Below are positions 32,301 through 44,369 of a stretch of 64,000 bases of DNA, one piece after another; the first letter of the stretch is position 1, and every line of letters begins with the position of its first letter. The notes beneath the pieces were generated by a model that worked only from the letters and a program-made list of their open reading frames with translations, was not told the DNA's origin and ran no database searches. The stretch is from Trissonchulus latispiculum (Eukaryota > Nematoda > Enoplea > Enoplida > Ironidae): positions 1 through 64,000 of the forward strand of contig JASAND010007661.1 of NCBI GenBank assembly GCA_030248195.1, in the 5' to 3' direction. Both the position numbers and the translations under genes were made by a program.

Positions 32301-34663
32301 ACACTATTTCATGCCCCTGATGGGTGAATTGTGGCCTTATTTTGACCCATCTTCCAATATTCGCACTTATTAGCTGCGTAAAACGTTTTAAACTCGTGGT
32401 TTCTTGTTAAATTGCTGGTTATTAAACAACTTCTTTCTTTGAACTTATCTTCCTTGATGATTTTCAGATATTTTAGACAGTTTCTGAGTGCTCTTCTTGA
32501 CCATGTGAGGCCTTATTCGTGGCCTGGGAAGAGTAACGACTCCTCCATTATACGGAAAACCGTATTAGGGCCTATTGCGGGCCCGGGAAGGGTAACGACC
32601 CCTCCGTTATTGGCTGATAACCTACCTAAGTTTCCTTAAACTACGTTCCACTGAGATTCTATTCCATTTTCGTGTCGTTTGCGTGCGCGTAGTACTATTT
32701 TATGTCTTATTCTTCCTATTTACACTGTAACCTATGTCCCTAATAATAAGTTTCTGGGGGGTTTCACACTGACTGGCAACTCTGGTAACTGCAGAACAGT
32801 TACTTTATACAATGCTCGGACGTTTCACAGTTCACATCAAAATTTCACAAGCACGCCATTCATTAAGAGCTCAAATCATTTCCATCAAGAGTCACAATCT
32901 CCCACAAGTTAAGCTTTTCCCTGCACATTTTTAGGGTTCATTTTGCCTTTTCCATTACATACCAAACCCTTCGGTGGCATTGTCCAATTTGCGCTTGAGT
33001 TCAATGTTTGTGCATAAATAAACACATAAACAAAACAGTTGTTTCAGGCCCCAGATACTGTAGCTATAGTAGCTAGTTGTTTACGAACTCTCCTGTTACC
33101 ACATGTAGAAATTAAGACAAGGTCATCCCTAATAGGGGAATATTCCGTCGTTTCGCAATTTAGATATCATTACAAATTTGCCGCCTCAAACCTAAGAACA
33201 TTTACTCAATTCACCGAAACCATTGGTCGCAACTTTGACTTGAAGATGTATTTTGAACTTATTAGTTATATAGCTATAATCTGAGAAGCAAATAAGTTAT
33301 GGTTCCATTGGCATCACTTAAAACTTGATCTTTCACCGCATCGTGTTCACCCGTTGGCTCCATCCTCTAAGGGTTTCTCCCCAATAGAGGCCAACTCCTT
33401 GCGAATCTCGGACAATACAGTTAGAAATTATAGCCCGGGGGATAAAAGGAAATATAGTACATTTGTACCATGTCTATCTTTTGAACAGTAGCCGGTTGGC
33501 CACAGAAAACTTTGAATAACATTGCCAAAGAGGGTTGCACCTTTCTAGCTTCTGCTGACCAGTCACGTAATAAAAATTAATTTAAGCTGGCTACGAATGC
33601 AGTACAAGCTTCATAGTAGCTGAAGTCTCTGCTGAACCAGCTATTCAGCATTCTCTTAGTTGGCAATAAAGTTATACATATGTAGTTTGAGCGTCAGGGA
33701 CAGACAAGGAAAGACCTTTTTAACTCGCCATGCCTATTCTTGCTCCTCATGAAAATTTAAGCACCATATATTTTGTTTAATCTAAAGATTACCTAGTTTA
33801 TGGTTAATTAAAGATTGTGTACACTTAGCTGATGAAGCGTCCGATGTTCCCTTCTCTGCCCCACTCAGGCCTGATTTTCCAGGGAACCGGAAAATACCAT
33901 TCGCATTCTTCCCATTACGCTATTGAAACTGTGTAACTAAAATTATATTAATGCGATACAGTATCATTTGTTACTGTTGCAATTAGTTAGCTTAAGGGAG
34001 TTCGAATACTTACCTCAGTTCTTCAAATAATGATTTATAAGATTGTTAAAGCACTAGCATTCTGACGGGTTGTTCGATTACAGGTTTCCTTTGTTCTTTA
34101 TTTGTAGAGTGTTTTGAAAAAATGTCTTGTTTATTCGTAGGTGGGACCTACTGTTCTTGGCGAACCAAGCTTCCTGAAACCCTTTTAATCCCTGCCTCAA
34201 TCTTCAAATCACATAAAGTTTACATAAAACAAAAGCTTATTTTTTGAAGCCATCTTTCCTACAGGTGGTTGGTACAATCCGCCTGAAGTTAGTTTGAAAT
34301 AAGGAAGTACACTTAGACAATCACTAAATCCTATGTGAAATTAAGATTAATAAAAATGTGGTTTGGAGTGTTTGGAATGTTTCGCAGTGAAAATCTGTTA
34401 TATTTTCATGCAGAGACATAATTAACAAGCTGCAAAACACAACATGGCTGGTGACCGTTTACTGTAGACAAAAGCGTTAACAAAAAAGATGGAGGAAAAC
34501 TGTAACAATAACAAGCAGTTTACAACAAACAAATATGATGTCTACCAAATGTCAGCAAAGTCATTGTTTGCTCCATATATACAACTTATTATACAATTGT
34601 TAGTGACTATTGAAGAAGCTCCCAGCTAGACGACTATTTTCAAGATCCAAGAGGTTTTATGGT
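29349..34663. other. Long gene-less region
   Basis: No gene recognised. An imperfect duplication around 32505-32615 repeats GGCCT-T-CG-GGCC-GGGAAG-GTAACGAC-CCTCC-TTAT twice. GC-richer patches at 30650-31750 contain short GGCC palindromes but no open frame of note. The last 600 bp is the 3' flank of the collagen gene. Confidence 0.45.
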
Positions 34664-35250
34664 TTAATATCCTGGGGCAAGACGGGCAGGTGGGCAGTGC
34701 TCACAATTGCCAGGTGGACCATCCAAACCAGGTGTTCCGGGTTCACCAGGGCTGCCAGGGCTGCCGTCGCTTCCGTTAGGGCCAGGATCACCAGCTCCTC
34801 CAGGTTGCCCGGGACCGCCTGGCTCACCGTCGGATCCGGGAGTTCCGGCATCACCGGGAGTTCCGGGAGAACCAGGCTGGCCGGGTGGTCCAACTTCCGG
34901 ATCTGGTCCAGGTACGGTCTCACCGGGACCGCCAGTTGGTCCCTTCGGGCCAGGGCCTCCGGGTGGACCAGGTGGCCCTTTGGGTCCAGGTGGTCCCTGG
35001 CTTCCGGGAGTGTTGTCACGTCCTGGGATACCGTCAATTCCAGGCTCACCAGGTGGTCCTCGTGGTCCAGGTGGTCCCTGTGGTCCGGTCCCGGGTTCGC
35101 AGGGACACTGTGGTGGGAAGGGATCCACGGGTTCACCTTCCTCCGCATCTTGGCCTGGCTCTCCTCGGCCGCCATCACCACCTGGTTCACCGTCGGCACC
35201 GTCGTCTCCGGCTGGACCAGCTGGTCCGGGTGGTCCTTGTTGACAGCAAC
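34664..35250 (-). CDS. Nematode cuticle collagen, exon 3
   Basis: This last exon gives residues 92-286 of a cuticle collagen, a secreted structural protein that trimerises and is cross-linked into the nematode exoskeleton. It begins after a TTTCAG acceptor (CAG at 35253-35251) with two bases completing a Cys codon, giving a C-C-C cluster (92-94) and QQGPPGP. A first Gly-X-Y block (about 97-130) follows, then a break with CPC (140-142), a long Gly-X-Y block, and the tail [13 protein letters not shown] (cysteines 274 and 277). That order of cysteine knots and the PGY end are family hallmarks. The stop is TAA at 34664-34666. Frames on the opposite strand here are Gly/Pro-rich shadows. Confidence 0.93.
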
Positions 35251-35567
35251 CTGAAATGAAGTAACAGTGAAAGCACGAGTAAAACAATGTGTCCAGATGC
35301 TACATGGAATATCGTCTTTCTGACTAAATACCCAGACAACATAATCGGTTTTATTGCAGCCACGGAAGCTGGGATACTCTTTGAATTGAATTGTAGGGTA
35401 CAGTGGTAAATGTCGTGAACTAGTTTATCAAGTTCGCAAGATGAAAAATTGTGTAGTGAGAGCAAACCATGTCGTGGATTTTTCCAGTTATGCGGGTCGT
35501 TTTGCATGTAAAGTAGCCTGGTTTCCATTGTAAGTAGTGATCAAAGCAAGAAACTGTTGCAACTTAC

Positions 35568-35670
35568 AAGTGGAGAACATAGAGGCCTGTCTGGTGACAC
35601 GACGGAAGGCGTCCAGGGATGGGTCTGGCTGAAAGTCGATGGATTCCTTGTACATATCTCGAGATCTTGC
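35568..35670 (-). CDS. Nematode cuticle collagen, exon 2
   Basis: 103 bp (residues 58-91 plus one base) between a TTTCAG acceptor (35673-35671) and a GTAAGT donor (35567 down). The frame joins exon 1 in phase 0, giving CKARSRDMYKE, the conserved run after the membrane segment. It carries R-V-T-R at residues 81-84, an RxxR site where furin-type (BLI-4-like) proteases are known to cut cuticle collagens before secretion. Confidence 0.92.
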
Positions 35671-36251
35671 CTGAAATAAATACGAACTAAGGATGCAAAA
35701 AACATACTCATTGCCAATGCTTAAAAATAAAAACACAGTAATGATTGGATGAAATAAACTCCGCAGAAAGAGAAAGGAGTCAGAGACTACATAGAAACAG
35801 ATAGCTGAGAATTATTGGTAATTAAGTCTAAACAAAACCTAAACATTTCGCAACTGAAAACACTGTCCGTCACTGTGAACAAACTGATGCTTAGAAATAC
35901 AAATTCATGCAGCAGCTAAAACCTAAAAATCTTTGGATGATATTGAGAATCTTCGTAGAGGGTATATACTCACTCATTTCGCTCAACTGCAACAAACAAA
36001 CTACATAGCTAACTACAACTTAACTTAATCTTATTTGAGTGACCTTAAATGACCTACTGTTTAGGTTTAGGTTTGACGCACTCACACTGACGTGTGTTCC
36101 ACTGCAATTAGACGGCAGAACGATATAACACACTTAGTACCCACCAAATGTATCATCAAAGCCAGAAGTAATGTTACGGGTGATCTGAATGATCTTACTT
36201 TACCTACCCTATCATGATTAGAATCGCCTTAGGCGTTGCGACATGCTTTAC

Positions 36252-36422
36252 CTTGCAGTATTCCAGTTCTCCGTGAATGGTGGCTTGGAGAGTTTGAACA
36301 TAGTTGAAGACTAGAGGGAAAGCGATGAGACAGGTGGTGATGGCCACAGTGGCGAAGACCACAGCTGTGAAGGCCATGACTCGGTTGGAGGAGCCCTCCT
36401 CGACCTTTTCGTAGTCTGTCAT
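36252..36422 (-). CDS. Nematode cuticle collagen, exon 1 (N-terminal domain)
   Basis: 57 codons from ATG at 36422 to a GTAAAG donor (36251 down). It encodes the nematode cuticle collagen N-terminal domain: a short acidic start, a basic turn (SSNR), a membrane-spanning signal-anchor at about 15-40 and VFNYVQTLQATIHGELEYCK. The whole protein is 286 residues, close to the usual 290-320 for the family. This domain is confined to nematodes and is the best evidence for the host group. The exon boundaries are certain in phase (0, then 1). Confidence 0.93.
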
Positions 36423-37179
36423 GCTGACTGATTGCGAGATTTGTGGATCAGAAAACAGGGTTCAACTTCCAAAGCCACTGGATAGAAGAGTGAGAGAGTA
36501 CAAGACTGAAGAAACCCCCTTTTTAGGTGGAACTTAAATACTCCCCTGGAATCCGGTGAGCACTGTTCATGCTCTGTTTGCTCTAAACGGACGGCTGAGA
36601 TTATAACTGCTTTGAGTTTTCTGTTTTTCAGGATTTCTCATTGTTTTTGTCCGCTCAGATGTGCGAAATTGAATAAAAATCGCATCGGCATGCAGTCGGT
36701 CTTGCCGAAATGGATACTGTTATTTATTGCAATTAGTGATGCATCAAAACAAAAAGTGTAACTGGAAACTTATTTGATTTTGCACAATACATTTTGATCG
36801 CAACATGTATTCAGAGTAAACTGGCGTAAAAGTGAAACGATATATACAAAAACTGGATTACTAGTTTTCAAAGCGTATTTAATTTTTACAATAATTGATG
36901 GGGATTTTTGTTTCAATTGGAAAGTAAAAAACGATGGAAAAAGAAAGTTCTTTATCCTTTTATTTTTTGAAATCTGACAAAACTGTAAATTTTAGAAATC
37001 TGTTAAGGTTAAAACATTTTATAGACGGCGGTTGTTTATTGCTTAATGCCTACGAGATAAATTCACTTCCGAAAAAAGCTCAGAATAAATCCTAATAAAG
37101 ATTAGAGTACGACAAGTATCAAGCTTTTTGTTTTCAAATCGCGCAACATGGCAATCTACACTTGAGGTTGGCTGTAGAA
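36423..37179. other. Collagen upstream region
   Basis: This is the promoter side of the collagen gene (minus strand). There is no other gene. A minus-strand TTTAAGT-like AT-rich stretch lies near 36530, but I cannot single out a TATA box with confidence. Confidence 0.4.
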
Positions 37180-38276
37180 CAGGGATGAAACCGGGTCATT
37201 ATTTACTGACCCGGTGACCCGGTGACCCGGTATTTTTGAAAATCCAGGTGTAAGCTTGCAAAAAATTAAAAATACTTTATTGGGGTGCGGTGAGTGTTTT
37301 TTACCATTTTGGACCTTTTTGACGACTAAAATATTAAGTTAGGTAAAAGTTTTGCTTTCCTTAAAGTAGTAGCATCGGAAAGTGAATATTGTAAGTAAGC
37401 CGGAAAAAATCAAACCGATTTGCACGATTTTCACTCAGTAATGTGAAGTAAACTACATAGCTTTTTGAATCAAACAAATTGGAACAAAATACTTTGCCAA
37501 AGTCATAACATCATCTAATTATAATCATAGGAACATTAGCACTTTTCTGTTTTATCATTATATATTTTAGTGAAATATTTCAGTTAGTTGTATGATTGAA
37601 GTTTCACTCAGCGGAAATTCTTTGGAAATATTTTTTGTATGGCTAGGATTCAGAGAATATGAAATAAAATCAATCACAATTGGTTCCTGAAGATATGTAG
37701 TAAGTCATAACAATTGCAAAAAATGCAAAGCAAAACTCAGAATTTGTAAACCTTGTTTTGCTGAGATTTTCCTTCTTACCGAGATTTGAAACCCACAGTC
37801 TTACTCTCCCCATCCAAAAATAATCGCAGCAGCGAAATCACTTACAGTAGATGGAGCACGGAGAATTTTAGATTTCAAAACAAAGATTTCAGACTCTCAG
37901 GGCCCATGTAACAGTTATCATTTTCTAGTTAAGATTCAACGCAATCATTGTAGTTTCAAACCTAGATCTAAGCTTGACAGGACACTACAAATATTATGAG
38001 GACACTACTACAACGACAAGCATTTTAAAAAACTACACGAACACGATTAAGTTAGGAATATTTCTATTGCTAGTTTTTGAGTATATAATTGTTGAAATGT
38101 TCAGTTGGCAAAAATTGGTAAAACTTTGAAAAATATCCTATAACAGCAAAAAAATTCCTCCAATCAGAAATACCGGGTCAAGACCGGGTCAGTGCTCCTG
38201 ACCCGGTGACCCGGTGACCCGGTCCATATAGTGACCCGAACTGACCCGGTGACCCGGTGACCCGGTTTCATCTCTG
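37180..38276. mobile_element. 1.1-kb hAT-like MITE with (GACCCGGT)n ends
   Basis: The left end CAGGGATGAAACCGGGTCA and the right end in reverse complement CAGAGATGAAACCGGGTCA form a terminal inverted repeat. Inside both ends are tandem GTGACCCG units (37200-37232 and about 38172-38265). Flanks CTGTAGAA (37172-37179) and GTGTGGAA (38277-38284) agree at 6 of 8 positions, fitting an aged 8-bp duplication. The interior is AT-rich and non-coding. CAGGGATG-type ends with 8-bp duplications are typical of hAT elements. A decayed relative lies at 3445-3598. Confidence 0.82.
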
Positions 38277-38879
38277 GTGTGGAAGTGAAGTGAATTCAAA
38301 AATGGAACTCAGGGAGAGTGAATTGTAACCAAACTGATTTTCTCCGGAAATCCCCAAAAAATTTACGTTTCATACATAGGTATATAGATCGCTACAACAG
38401 GTGCAGTTTGCTTGCAATGGACTTCCATTCAGTTAGTGATGTTTCAATCACTGAAGCTGAAACTAAAACTGAAATTATTTTAGAGTGACGACTGAAATTG
38501 CAAATGAAATTATTCTTGATTAACGACTGAAACTGAAATGGACTTCTAAAACAAAGAACACTACATCCAATACATATTTTAGAGCAGCCTAACTATCAGA
38601 CTCAAATTTGATTTTGCTGTTCCTTTTGACAGATATTCAACAGGCATTTAGACTCAACAATGAATTGCGAGAGTATTGGAAAAGGCAGCAATTGACTATG
38701 GCGGAAATTTAACGTGGGAGGAAACTTTGTGGGTACAACTCGACTGCCTCCCGGAAGGTACTTTATCCTATCACGTGGCTCGTAGGGGGAATCTACCCAA
38801 CACTTTAGGACCTTAGCATATCGGGAGCTACGCCGCTCGTTGAATGTTTCCCCAACCCATGACGTTGCTAATGAAATAT

Positions 38880-38955
38880 CATGTTAGTAGCTAGAGTAGC
38901 TAGAGCCACCGTAAACGGAAAGACTGGGCGTGTATCACTTTTATCCGTTACGAAT
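38880..38955 (-). repeat. LTR-start relic related to the 39.3-40.1 kb LTR
   Basis: Minus-strand CGTAACGGATAAAAGTGATACACG (38952 down) and the following CTTTCCGTT parallel TGTAACGGATCAAGGTGACACATGG and CCTTTCCGTT at 40064. It appears to be a diverged copy of the same LTR start. Its other end was not found. Confidence 0.4.
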
Positions 38956-39316
38956 CTCTGCATTTTCCAAGTTTTCAGTTCATTTTCAATGCTCTTAGTC
39001 TTAATGAAAGCTCATTAAAACGAGAGCAGAAATAAGATCATTAGAGCACTGTCGCTCATCACAATACAGAAGAGTAAAGCACTGTTTCCCTGCAGAACAT
39101 GTAATTAACAAGAACAATTGTTATGTACCGTCTTTGAACAAACAAACTCTGATGTTACTAACTGACATTATTGTTGGAAATCAAGATTGAAATTGATACC
39201 TATCCAAGCTAAAATTATGTTCAAGCATGAAATCCTTATAGTGTCCTTTTCAAGTGTCTTAAATTTTGTTTTTGTAGCAGCAAAAGATTTTTTCAGATCA
39301 TGCGTAGGTATAAAAC

Positions 39317-40064
39317 TGTAGCGGGGCTAGTAAGTTTCGCTTACGTATTAACACCGTTACCACGCCCTGACGTAGCGGACGCGGAGACCGTGGCACAGAT
39401 GGATAACAGACCGACTACAGGGGACGGTCGGGACAGCCTCGCCAGACAAATACGCAGGGGTAATCCGATCCTAAGGGCGAGATGACTCGCACTCTCACTC
39501 ACTCAGAATTGAACTACCTACCTAGCAGGAGCTCAGTGAAACTCAAACCTAGCTAATTACACTTTAATAAAGAACAGAACAATGAGTTGTAATGAATAAC
39601 AACACAATATAAAATATTGGGATAAACCCTCAAGCATACACAAACAAACACAATGCAATAACTTACAGTTACAGGAGCTGACGGGGGTCAGCCAATGTAC
39701 CAAATGCTCTGGGGAGAGCTGAGGGGAGACACACAGAATATATACAGTAATTAAGGGGGAGAATACCAGAATAAACACAAGCGCACACGTTGACAGAAAT
39801 ATACAGAATGAAGGGGGGAAGCGAGTGTTGGGTTGGACCCTCCCACGAGCGCCCCCTAGTGGAAATTTCCCCCAATCACGTAGCTCCCAAAGTCACGAGG
39901 GGGGAACCCACCCAATCCCACGCATACACGTTGGGGGAGCTACGTGACTTGCAAACGTGTCCCAGCCCACGGTGATGATGATATATGAAGCCAAGCGGGT
40001 AGCTAGCCTAGCTACGACCGCCAGCAACGGAAAGGTTGACCATGTGTCACCTTGATCCGTTACA
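39317..40064 (-). repeat. Putative 748-bp LTR (3' LTR, minus strand)
   Basis: On the minus strand it runs from TGTAACGG to CCGCTACA, ends that form a short imperfect inverted repeat with TG...CA. It is preceded by the purine tract CCCTGGGGAGA (40075-40065), as a 3' LTR would be. The matching 5' LTR was not found within the window, so the element is incomplete, rearranged or unusually long. Frames inside it are short and unconvincing. Confidence 0.5.
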
Positions 40065-40075
40065 TCTCCCCAGGG

Positions 40076-41501
40076 CTCGCCATCCGAACTCCCGAGAGGA
40101 TCACTGCACAAATGGCGAAGTGGTACGTGAGCTGAGCTCTCAACAATCACAAACAGTACAGAGCAATGATGCTACAAGTACAAAACCAACAACTGTAGAC
40201 TGCAAGTCATAAGCCATAAGCTCTATTCTAAACCAACAAGTGTAGAAAAAACAAAAAGAAAAAAACAAGTGATTAAATACTACATATTACAGGCGATTAA
40301 GCATATACTAGGCACTATGAAGCGCTAGTAACAGACAAAAATTAAAGCACAAAATTGACAAAAATTACGCATAAGTATTTGGCCATAAAAATACACGTAT
40401 TAAAATAGAACCGTATGAATTAAACTGGGATTGTAAGTAGCTTAGTATGAAAATACAAATGACTTTCCAAAGATAACTCATGGGAAAGAGGAGTTACCCT
40501 CCTTTGGAATGTATAGTCAAACGAGTGTGTTAATAAATGTTAACAAAGAAATAAGTTGAACTTTCAGATAAAATATTAATTAAATTTAAGTTAAACCAAG
40601 CTGAGCTAGGGTTTATCAGGCCGTCGCTCAACAAGGCAAACTGCCTATGATAATAATAATCATAATAATAAAGTAACCATATAAAATACACACCGTTAGG
40701 TGGAGGTCCTATGGGAAGAAAAACCCACCCTCCCTAGGTAAAATTTTGTATTTTCATATGTCACTGGGTTTTTCGACAGTATAAGGCATACATATATGGC
40801 AGTATGGAATGATTCCTCAAAATAAAGCACTGTACATATTATGAGCGAATGACATTGGCATATAAAATTAGTAGAAAAATACGAAAAATATTTGGATTAA
40901 TATATGACATAGTTATAACAGAGATACAGGTTCGAAAACTAACTATACTAAACTAAATTCGAGGTTCGCACTAACAAAATACAAGAGAATAACGGTTCGT
41001 ATATACTAAACATAGAGATTATAGGTTCGTAGAAAAAGTAAACAAAGAGACTAAATATGAATTCAAAGAAAATTAAAGAAAACGTACGTACACAAAATTT
41101 AGATACACATTGCACATCACAGAGATTCTGGTCCTTAGGTAATTACTATTACAATTCAAGAACAAAACAATAACAAGAAATTCCAAATTCGAGATATCAG
41201 ATTCATAAGCTAAAATTCAAAATAACATAAGCAAAACACTAAGTGTCACTATCACAAAAACAGCTAAAACATAGATCTATATGTGAGCAGGATCCGAAGA
41301 TCAATGGAGATAGTCAAGCCCAGGTTCCAGCATCGGATGAACCGTCATCATGGTGGGCGACATGGGTCAAGTCCAATCTGATGCCAGAAAAAGTCACAAT
41401 CAATGGATTTCACAATCGGGAAAGATGACTTTCCGGACTGCGAAGAGTCATATTGGATGGAATGAACGGACCATGGGTCATGAGGCTCGGTGACGACACA
41501 C
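40076..41501. other. AT-rich non-coding segment between LTR and large ORF
   Basis: About 1.4 kb with no credible gene. If the LTR call is right, this is the 3' untranslated interior of the element. If not, it is the 3' flank of the minus-strand ORF. Confidence 0.4.
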
Positions 41502-44369
41502 TCAATATTCCAGCATGATCAGTTCGGTGGATCTATGATGGTCACAAGGATGGGGTTCCAGTGGGTTCCAGATGGTCAGGGCAAAACACGGGTTAAAGGT
41601 GTTCTTCTCCTGTCCCGGCGGAGCGCACCCGGTAATATGGACACCGGTCCAATTAGGTGGCATATCAATCGGCTGCTTCCGAAGGGCCGCCGGTGTTTCC
41701 TGTCGAAAGAACGGAGGTGCGGACTGACCTCGATTATAGCGCTCTGCCGCCGCCTCTATGCGCTTCCGGACGACGTCGAGGTAAGCTTCCAGACGAGCGC
41801 CGGACAGTGGAACACGGTTAAACCGGTCCTCCCAGAGCTCATCAGGGCCCGCCTGCATAAACCAAAGGCCCACTTCGGTGTAAAGGGACCCTTGGATGTT
41901 TTGCCCGTTCCAATTGTCCGTATTGAACAGGAAGTTGTGCTTCCCGTTGAAAGTCAGATCGTCAGGTTTGAAACCACGAGGAACCCGAACACCAAGGCCC
42001 CACCAAGAATCCGCGGAAGCCTTCCCGTAATAGCTTCCAATGGTCTGGACCAGGAACTCCTGCATTTCCACGGACTGATAGAACGTGTGGAAAATGATCA
42101 GCCGCTGGGTAAGCTGATCTGGACCCGACTGCCATCGCTCGATGCGACAAGCGGGCAGCGCAGCGATGGCTTGGTCAGTGCTACGCTTGATAGCAAAGCC
42201 ATCCTGATTGGGATGCTCCCTCACCAGGTCCATGACGACATCAGACTGGCAGCACCAGCCCTTTCGCCCCTGATACAGGTGCTCCTTGGTCCGGAACCCT
42301 TGGTTCTCGAGCTGTTCCACCGGCAACGACACATGCGGCAGATGGTTATGCATGAACGAGAAGGCATAGTCCGGCCCCAAGTAGAAGCACAGGAAATAGC
42401 CTTCGTCGACATTCGCGATGCCCTCGACGTTGGGCCGATGACATCCGAGCATGGCCTGACGGACCGTCATGCAGCGCGTCCGAAGACGCCGAGCGTGCAT
42501 GTGGGCCACGTAGAAGTGCTGGGATTCGTATCGGCGAATCAGGTGCGGGTACCGGAAGAGTTCAGGTACCAGCGCTGCCATGGCCAAGCAGTTGGCCCAT
42601 CGTGCGTTCGCCGAGACGCGGTTGACTGGAAAGCCTTTGAACAGCTTCCCGTGACGATCACGGTAGTCCTTGATGACCCATCGCGAATGCCAGACAGTCC
42701 GACCGCCGGTCTGTTCAGACTCCGGATTTGCCGTCATGTGGTTGGTCAGATGGCTGTCGCGGGCGCACATCCGTTGCCAGATGTGATCCATAAAGTCCGA
42801 TGGGAACCGTTGGGATACATGGGCATTGTCCTGCATCCACTTGAGGACCTCGTCACGAAACAAGGCCACCCAAGGATGGAGTTTCTTCTCGGACGGATCT
42901 CCAGGGACGTTGTGTGGAATCCACTGGAGATTGTTATCTCGACAATAGACGATCGGATCGTCAGGCCAACGGTCCATTTGGATCTGAGCGACTTCAGCCG
43001 GTGTGGGTTGCTCGATCTTAAATTCATCGTAAAGCGGGTCCTCGGTTCCCCGAGAAACCGTGCGAGCAATGTCACGATTAAGCATATCGCAGAGGACATT
43101 TACCAAGTAAACCCGAAATGGCGGAAAATTGTCCTTCGTATAGTTGTTGGGATATTCGGGCGGAAGTTCCCGAATCGCAGAATTCCGACCATCAGGCTTC
43201 TTGATTGTTTTCACTCGTGGCACGCGATAAGTCGACTTCTGCGGTCGTTGTCGACTTAACGCGTCGGCCGCTAGGCGTTTGTCACGATTCTGACGAGACT
43301 CGACGTGATGCTGAGCCTTCGGATAGGTTGGAGGTCGACGGTCAGGGCGACGATCGCGAGACTCATGCCGACGCTCAGTCGATCGCTGAAGCTCTTCCGA
43401 ACGACGATCCCGTGATGGTTGCCGATGACGGTCCTGATCACGACGACGAGCCGATGGTGATCGTTCACGGGCTGGCTGACGCTCGTGACGGCTCGTAGAC
43501 GGACGCTGACCGCGATCATCGCGAGATTCCGGTCTCTGGCCACGAGACGCTGGTGACGTTGGACGGGAATCCCGACGACGGGATTACGAATGCTGACGAT
43601 GACGATCAGTCGAGGGTTCACGACGGTGTGACCGCGAATAGTCACGATCACGAGGTTCGATGGATGGGGGAGGACGAGATGCCTCCCGACGAGGCGACCG
43701 CTGTTGATGTGATGTTGACGGTTGATTGTCCCGTTGACCGCGATAAACGGCCTCCCACTGGTCATGGGCCGGAGAATCCAGAGGTGGTTCCTCCAGAGGG
43801 ACGTAGGCCACCCGACCAAGTGTGCCCGAGCGCTGATGTAGACTCACAGGTGTTGAGCGAGTCGTGATAGCGGTTGCCGTCGATGAATCCGAGTCGGATA
43901 CGAAAGGACGAAAGCCTCGACCTCTTCCCGAACCTGAAACACCGCCGAAAACTTCTGACTGAGAGGCAGACGCACCAGGTCTGGCTGCCTCCGCTCCAAC
44001 CAACGGGGATTTTGGTGCTGACCAAGCGATGACGCTGGCCGTTTCGCCCTGGGATGACTCGACTCGACGGAGCTTCGAGCCGAATCGTGTCGCGGGGGCC
44101 ATAGTTGCAGCAGGTGTGGGCGGGACCGCCGTTCCCATCAGAGTCCGGATGACTGACGGACCCATCATCACCTCACTAGTTTGACGGGGCTCAGGAACCA
44201 CGAAAGCGGACGAGTCCGGGGCCTGTTGGGTCACGGCCGTTAGTCCGATGTCAAAGTGGCCAGGCCGTTTACAAAGTCCCTCATGCTCCCGCATGACCAC
44301 GACCGGGTTGAGTCCCTGCAGTTCCGCCAACTGCATCACCTGCATGAGCTCCGACTTCTGCGACAGCAC
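41502..44369 (-). pseudogene. GC-rich 956-codon frame, Arg/Ser-rich plus unknown domain, one stop
   Basis: One minus-strand frame runs from a splice-acceptor-like TTTCACATCAG (just above 44369) to TGA at 41502. It is broken only by a TAA at 43584-43586. Part 1 (about 261 codons) is Pro/Ser/Thr-rich and becomes Arg-rich. The codons around and after the stop continue the same composition (Arg-Asp, Arg-Ser and Arg-Pro pairs) down to about 43225, so the stop seems to cut a once continuous protein. Part 2 (about 573 codons) is globular: rich in Trp, Tyr and His (for example WVALFRDEVLKWM, WVIKDYRDRHGKLFKGFPV, FYVAHMHARR), with no reverse transcriptase, integrase or membrane signature that I can see. 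GC content and GC-ending codons are far above the surroundings, and the opposite strand is open for 1770 bp as a result. No ATG start is seen in this exon before the acceptor. It could be a host gene with upstream exons, or a gene carried by a repeat element. Function unknown. Confidence 0.6.

Noticed and set aside
41490..43259. 589-codon open frame on the plus strand
   Set aside because: It is the exact antisense of the minus-strand unknown domain. The high GC of that gene removes stops from the opposite strand. Its composition is poor in aromatic residues and reads like a complement of real codons.
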